The notes under the pieces are model-generated. The model ran no database searches. It was given only the letters and a program-made list of their open reading frames with translations, and was not told where the DNA came from. Below are positions 61,410-64,000 of a stretch of DNA of 64,000 nt, in pieces. This stretch comes from Salibaculum halophilum (GTDB lineage Bacteria > Pseudomonadota > Alphaproteobacteria > Rhodobacterales > Rhodobacteraceae). The number at the start of each line of letters is the position of its first letter. Position 1 is the stretch's first letter. The position numbers and the translations under genes are program-made. The stretch is from NCBI RefSeq assembly GCF_002094885.1, contig NZ_MSIT01000003.1:186001-250000 (forward strand), read 5' to 3'.

Positions 61410-62722
61410 TGCAGACGCATTTCACCGCCGAACAATTGCAGGACCCCGGCACCGCGCGGGCCAACGAGATCCTGCGCGCCTGCGTGCACTGCGGGTTCTG
61501 CACCGCCACCTGCCCGACCTACCAGGTGTTGGGCGACGAGCTCGACAGCCCGCGCGGCCGCATCTACCTGATGAAGGACATGCTGGAAAACGAGCGGGTG
61601 CCCGACGACAAGACCGTCACCCATATCGATCGCTGCCTGTCCTGCCTCGCCTGCATGACGACCTGCCCCTCGGGCGTGCATTACATGCACCTGGTCGATC
61701 ACGCGCGCGAGTACATCCAGGCGCATTACAAACGGCCCTGGCATGACCGCGCCCTGCGCTGGGTGCTGTCGAAGATCCTGCCCTATCCCGGCCGCTTCCG
61801 GCTGGCCCTGCTGGGCGCCAAGATCGGGCGGCCCTTCGCGCCCCTCGTGCCCGATGCGCGCCTGCGCGCCATGCTGGAGATGGCGCCGAAGCGCATCCCG
61901 CCGGTCAGCCGCAACGACGACCCGCAGAGCTTCGCGCCGCAAGCGCCGCGCCGCAAGCGCGTCGCGCTGATGACCGGCTGCGCCCAGCGGGCGCTGAACA
62001 CCGATATCAACGATGCCACCATCCGCCTGCTGACCCGACTGGGCTGCGAGGTGGTTGTGGCCGAGGGCGCAGGCTGTTGCGGGGCGCTGACCCATCACAT
62101 GGGCAAGACCGACGAGAGCCACGCGACGGCGGCCAAGAACATCCGCGCCTGGGCGGCCGAGATGGACGGCGACGGCCTCGACGCCGTGGTCATCAACACC
62201 AGCGGCTGCGGCACGACCGTCAAGGACTACGGCCACATGTTCCGGGGCGGCCCGCTGGCCGAGGATGCCGCGCGGGTCAGCGCCATCGCCAAGGACGTCA
62301 GCGAGGTCCTGACCGAGCTCGACCTGCCCGAAGGCGCGGCCAGCGACCTGACGGTCGCCTACCACGCCGCCTGTTCGCTGCAGCATGGCCAGCAGATCAA
62401 GACCCACCCCAAGGACCTGCTGAAACGCGCCGGCTTCGCGATTGCCGAACCGGCCGACGCGCATCTGTGCTGCGGCAGCGCGGGCACCTACAACCTGATG
62501 CAGCCGACGATTTCCAAGCAGCTCAAGGATCGCAAGGTGCAAACGCTCGAGGCTGTGCGGCCCGACGTGATCGCCGCCGGCAACATCGGCTGCATGATGC
62601 AGATCGGCGGTGGCACGGATGTGCCGGTGGTCCACACGGTGGAACTGCTCGACTGGGCCACCGGCGGGCCGCCGCCCCCGGCGATGCGGGCCGACCGGCC
62701 GGGTGTGCCGATGCTGAGCTAG
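61409..62722 (+). CDS. glcF: Glycolate oxidase iron-sulfur subunit GlcF
   Basis: Electron-transfer subunit linking GlcDE to the quinone pool. The 437 residues have two ferredoxin motifs, CVHCGFCTATCPTYQ (about 24-38) and CLSCLACMTTCPSG (about 74-87), and two CCG domains of the heterodisulfide-reductase type: MTGCAQRALNTDIN with GCCGALTHHMG (about 190-230) and HAACSLQHGQQ with LCCGSAGTYNL (about 320-370). The full Cys set is intact. Last gene of glcDEF. Confidence 0.94.
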   Translation: MQTHFTAEQLQDPGTARANEILRACVHCGFCTATCPTYQVLGDELDSPRGRIYLMKDMLENERVPDDKTVTHIDRCLSCLACMTTCPSGVHYMHLVDHAREYIQAHYKRPWHDRALRWVLSKILPYPGRFRLALLGAKIGRPFAPLVPDARLRAMLEMAPKRIPPVSRNDDPQSFAPQAPRRKRVALMTGCAQRALNTDINDATIRLLTRLGCEVVVAEGAGCCGALTHHMGKTDESHATAAKNIRAWAAEMDGDGLDAVVINTSGCGTTVKDYGHMFRGGPLAEDAARVSAIAKDVSEVLTELDLPEGAASDLTVAYHAACSLQHGQQIKTHPKDLLKRAGFAIAEPADAHLCCGSAGTYNLMQPTISKQLKDRKVQTLEAVRPDVIAAGNIGCMMQIGGGTDVPVVHTVELLDWATGGPPPPAMRADRPGVPMLS

Positions 62723-62768
62723 CGCCTTATTCTTGCCCCATGTCGGCGATAGGCGCATGGGTGTGACG

Positions 62769-63611
62769 ATGACAGGCCCCCTCGCGATGCACCGCCCCCT
62801 GATTGCCCTTCTGTTGACGCTGCTTGCGGCGCTGGCCCTGCCCGGCGCGGGACAAGCGCAGGACAGCGCCCTGCGTCCGCTTCTGGATGGCAACGCGGCC
62901 CGCGGCTGGGAGGCGGTGGGCCGGATCGACGTGGCCGGCGGCGGGTTCTGCACCGGCACGCTGATCGCGCCCGACCGGGTTCTGACGGCCGCGCATTGCC
63001 TGTTCGACCGCGAAACCGGCCGCCGGCTGGACACCGCCGACCTCGAATTTCGCGCCGGCCTGCGCGGCGGCCGGGCCGAGGCCAGCCGCGGACTGCGGCG
63101 GGCGGTCATCCATCCCGACTACGTCTTCACGCGCGCGCCCTCCGCCGGCGAGGTGACCAAGGACCTTGCCCTGCTGGAACTGGATCAGCCAATCCGCAAC
63201 ACTCGCATCCATCCCTTTCGCGTGTCCAGACAGGTCGGGCGGGGCACCGAGGTCGGGGTCGTCTCCTACGCCAAGGGGCGGGCCGGGCATCCCTCGCTGC
63301 AGGAAATCTGCAACGTGCTGGGCACGGCCGGCCCGGCCCTGGTCATGGACTGCGCGGTGGACTTCGGCGCCTCGGGATCGCCCATCTTCCGCGACGAGGC
63401 CGGGGCGATGCGCCTGGTCTCGGTCGTGTCATCCATGGCCGAACTCAACGGCCGGCGCGTTGCCCTCGGGATGGACCTCGCCCGGCCGCTCGCGACCCTG
63501 CGCGCGGCGCTGGAGACGGACACCGAAGTCTTCGATACCGTTCCCGGCCGGGCCCGGGTGCTGGCCCCCGGCGAACGATCCGAGACAGGGGCGCGTTTCG
63601 TGCGGCCCTGA
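62769..63611 (+). CDS. Trypsin-like serine protease, secreted
   Basis: 280-residue S1-family protein with signal peptide (about residues 1-29, MHRPLIALLLTLLAALALPGAGQA). The catalytic triad is visible: His in VLTAAHCLFD (about residue 76), Asp in KDLALLELDQP (about 133) and Ser in DFGASGSPIFRDEAG (about 200), where the usual GDSGGP is GASGSP. Two Cys pairs (FCTGT / AHC and ICN / DCA) can form the S1 disulfides. It starts 46 bp after glcF but is unrelated to it. The start is uncertain between ATGs at 62757, 62769 and 62787. Confidence 0.85.
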   Translation: MTGPLAMHRPLIALLLTLLAALALPGAGQAQDSALRPLLDGNAARGWEAVGRIDVAGGGFCTGTLIAPDRVLTAAHCLFDRETGRRLDTADLEFRAGLRGGRAEASRGLRRAVIHPDYVFTRAPSAGEVTKDLALLELDQPIRNTRIHPFRVSRQVGRGTEVGVVSYAKGRAGHPSLQEICNVLGTAGPALVMDCAVDFGASGSPIFRDEAGAMRLVSVVSSMAELNGRRVALGMDLARPLATLRAALETDTEVFDTVPGRARVLAPGERSETGARFVRP

Positions 63612-63615
63612 GGGT

Positions 63616-63644
63616 CTTGAAACCCGCCACCGACCTTCCCAAAT
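63616..63644 (+). promoter_or_regulatory. Candidate RpoH (heat-shock) promoter of hsp20
   Basis: CTTG (63616-63619) then 18 bp then CCCAAAT (63638-63644). Alphaproteobacterial RpoH promoters have CTTG-17/18 bp-CYTATNT, so the -35 and spacing fit and the -10 fits moderately. It lies about 95 bp upstream of the Hsp20 start, just after the protease stop. Confidence 0.4.
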
Positions 63645-63649
63645 CTTTT

Positions 63650-63738
63650 GTGCGAGGCGCCGGTTTAGGGTCTCGCACACCCGCCTGTCCCGGATCGGGA
63701 AGGCATGACCCATAGGTATCGCTCAAAGGAGGATGACC
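63650..63738 (+). promoter_or_regulatory. Structured leader of hsp20, possible ROSE-like RNA thermometer
   Basis: The leader holds a 7-bp inverted repeat (GTGCGAG 63650-63656 / CTCGCAC 63672-63678), a 5-bp hairpin (TCCCG-GAT-CGGGA, 63688-63700) and finally ATCGCTCAAAGGAGGATGAC (63717-63736), in which UCGCUC can pair with the Shine-Dalgarno region GGAGGAU. ROSE elements carry a conserved U-Y-G-C-U opposite the ribosome-binding site. The layout fits but the pairing is short. Confidence 0.4.
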
Positions 63739-64000
63739 ATGAGACACTTCGATCTTGCACCGCTTTACCGTGCGACCGTCGGCTTCGACCAAATCGCCGA
63801 CATGATGGATCGGGTTCTGGACAATGATCCCAGCACCCAGACCTATCCGCCCTACAACATCGAGAAGACGGACGATGACGCCTGGCGCATTTCCGTCGCC
63901 GTTGCGGGCTTTTCGGAAAGCGACCTGACAGTCGAGGTACGTGAAAACGCCCTGCTGATCACCGGCCGCAAGGCCGAGGAGGCGGACAGCGAAAACGATC
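63739..64000 (+). CDS. Hsp20-family small heat-shock protein, N-terminal part
   Basis: First 87 residues; the gene continues beyond the window. MRHFDLAPLYRATVGFDQIADMMDRVL is the typical IbpA-like N-terminus of alphaproteobacteria. YPPYNIEKTDDDAWRISVAVAGFSESDLTVEVRENALLITGRKAEEADSE (about residues 37-86) is the start of the alpha-crystallin domain. It binds unfolding proteins and prevents aggregation. The start at 63739 is chosen because AAAGGAGG lies 6 bases upstream; an ATG two codons earlier is too close to it. Confidence 0.92.
   Translation, partial: MRHFDLAPLYRATVGFDQIADMMDRVLDNDPSTQTYPPYNIEKTDDDAWRISVAVAGFSESDLTVEVRENALLITGRKAEEADSEND

Overview
This 64 kb, very GC-rich window looks like the chromosome of a marine-type Rhodobacterales (Roseobacter-group) alphaproteobacterium. 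The evidence is the gene content: an extended PstC/PstA pair, a taurine:pyruvate aminotransferase next to a SoeABC-type sulfite dehydrogenase, an ALDH16-type double aldehyde dehydrogenase beside deoC, a DUF1523 protein, and a MoxR/DUF58/DUF4159 operon. No phage, transposase, integrase or CRISPR array is visible. Two tRNAs are present: Met-CAT and Ala-CGC.

Layout. 1-2.9 kb: phosphate uptake operon pstS-pstC-pstA on the minus strand, with a three-repeat PHO box upstream. 3.1-4.2 kb: argE. 4.3-7.2 kb: copper-efflux operon copA-cueR with a MerR-type promoter (19-bp spacer). 7.3-16.2 kb: a C2-sulfonate module, tpa - GNAT - pta - ackA - soeABC, without xsc in the window. 16.2-26.5 kb: sugar-lactone and aldose enzymes, a fused 5-oxoprolinase-like protein, tRNA-Met, a D-2-hydroxyacid dehydrogenase, two rhodaneses, a universal stress protein, an FMN-binding-like protein and tRNA-Ala. 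26.6-36.5 kb: an amino-sugar locus. Here a sugar ABC transporter and MurQ are divergent from a translationally coupled BadF-type kinase - GntR - nagA - nagB set, followed by a second GntR. 36.6-41.9 kb: uronate dehydrogenase-like SDR, AraC regulator, deoC and ALDH16. 42-44.2 kb: small envelope proteins and an L,D-transpeptidase lipoprotein. 44.4-50.4 kb: creatinase, DUF418 protein, DmpA-type peptidase, succinate-semialdehyde dehydrogenase and hydroxypyruvate isomerase-like protein. 50.4-57.8 kb: DUF1285, divergent from the MoxR-DUF58-DUF4159-membrane protein operon. 57.8-64 kb: a secreted small protein, a CopD/HemJ-like membrane protein, the glycolate oxidase operon glcDEF, a trypsin-like protease and the start of an Hsp20 gene.

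How the parts work together. Most of the window is scavenging of small organic molecules typical of marine heterotrophs: taurine, amino sugars and muropeptide sugars, deoxyribose, creatine, glycolate, 5-oxoproline and uronates, together with phosphate acquisition. In the sulfonate module Tpa makes sulfoacetaldehyde. A sulfoacetaldehyde acetyltransferase encoded elsewhere would give acetyl phosphate and sulfite. Pta and AckA would handle acetyl phosphate, and SoeABC would oxidise sulfite in the cytoplasm.

Non-coding structure is the less expected part. Four copies of a related repeat (shared core TTTGGGTGnCAAATACCG) each sit just 3' of a stop codon in the sense direction and are followed by GC-rich sequence, with clear hairpins in three. 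Two copies of a 28-bp palindrome centred on TTCTGGAA lie in gene borders. Two adjacent 20-bp perfect palindromes form the 3' end of the GNAT gene. Strong hairpins follow both solute-binding-protein genes. A possible ROSE-like RNA thermometer precedes hsp20.
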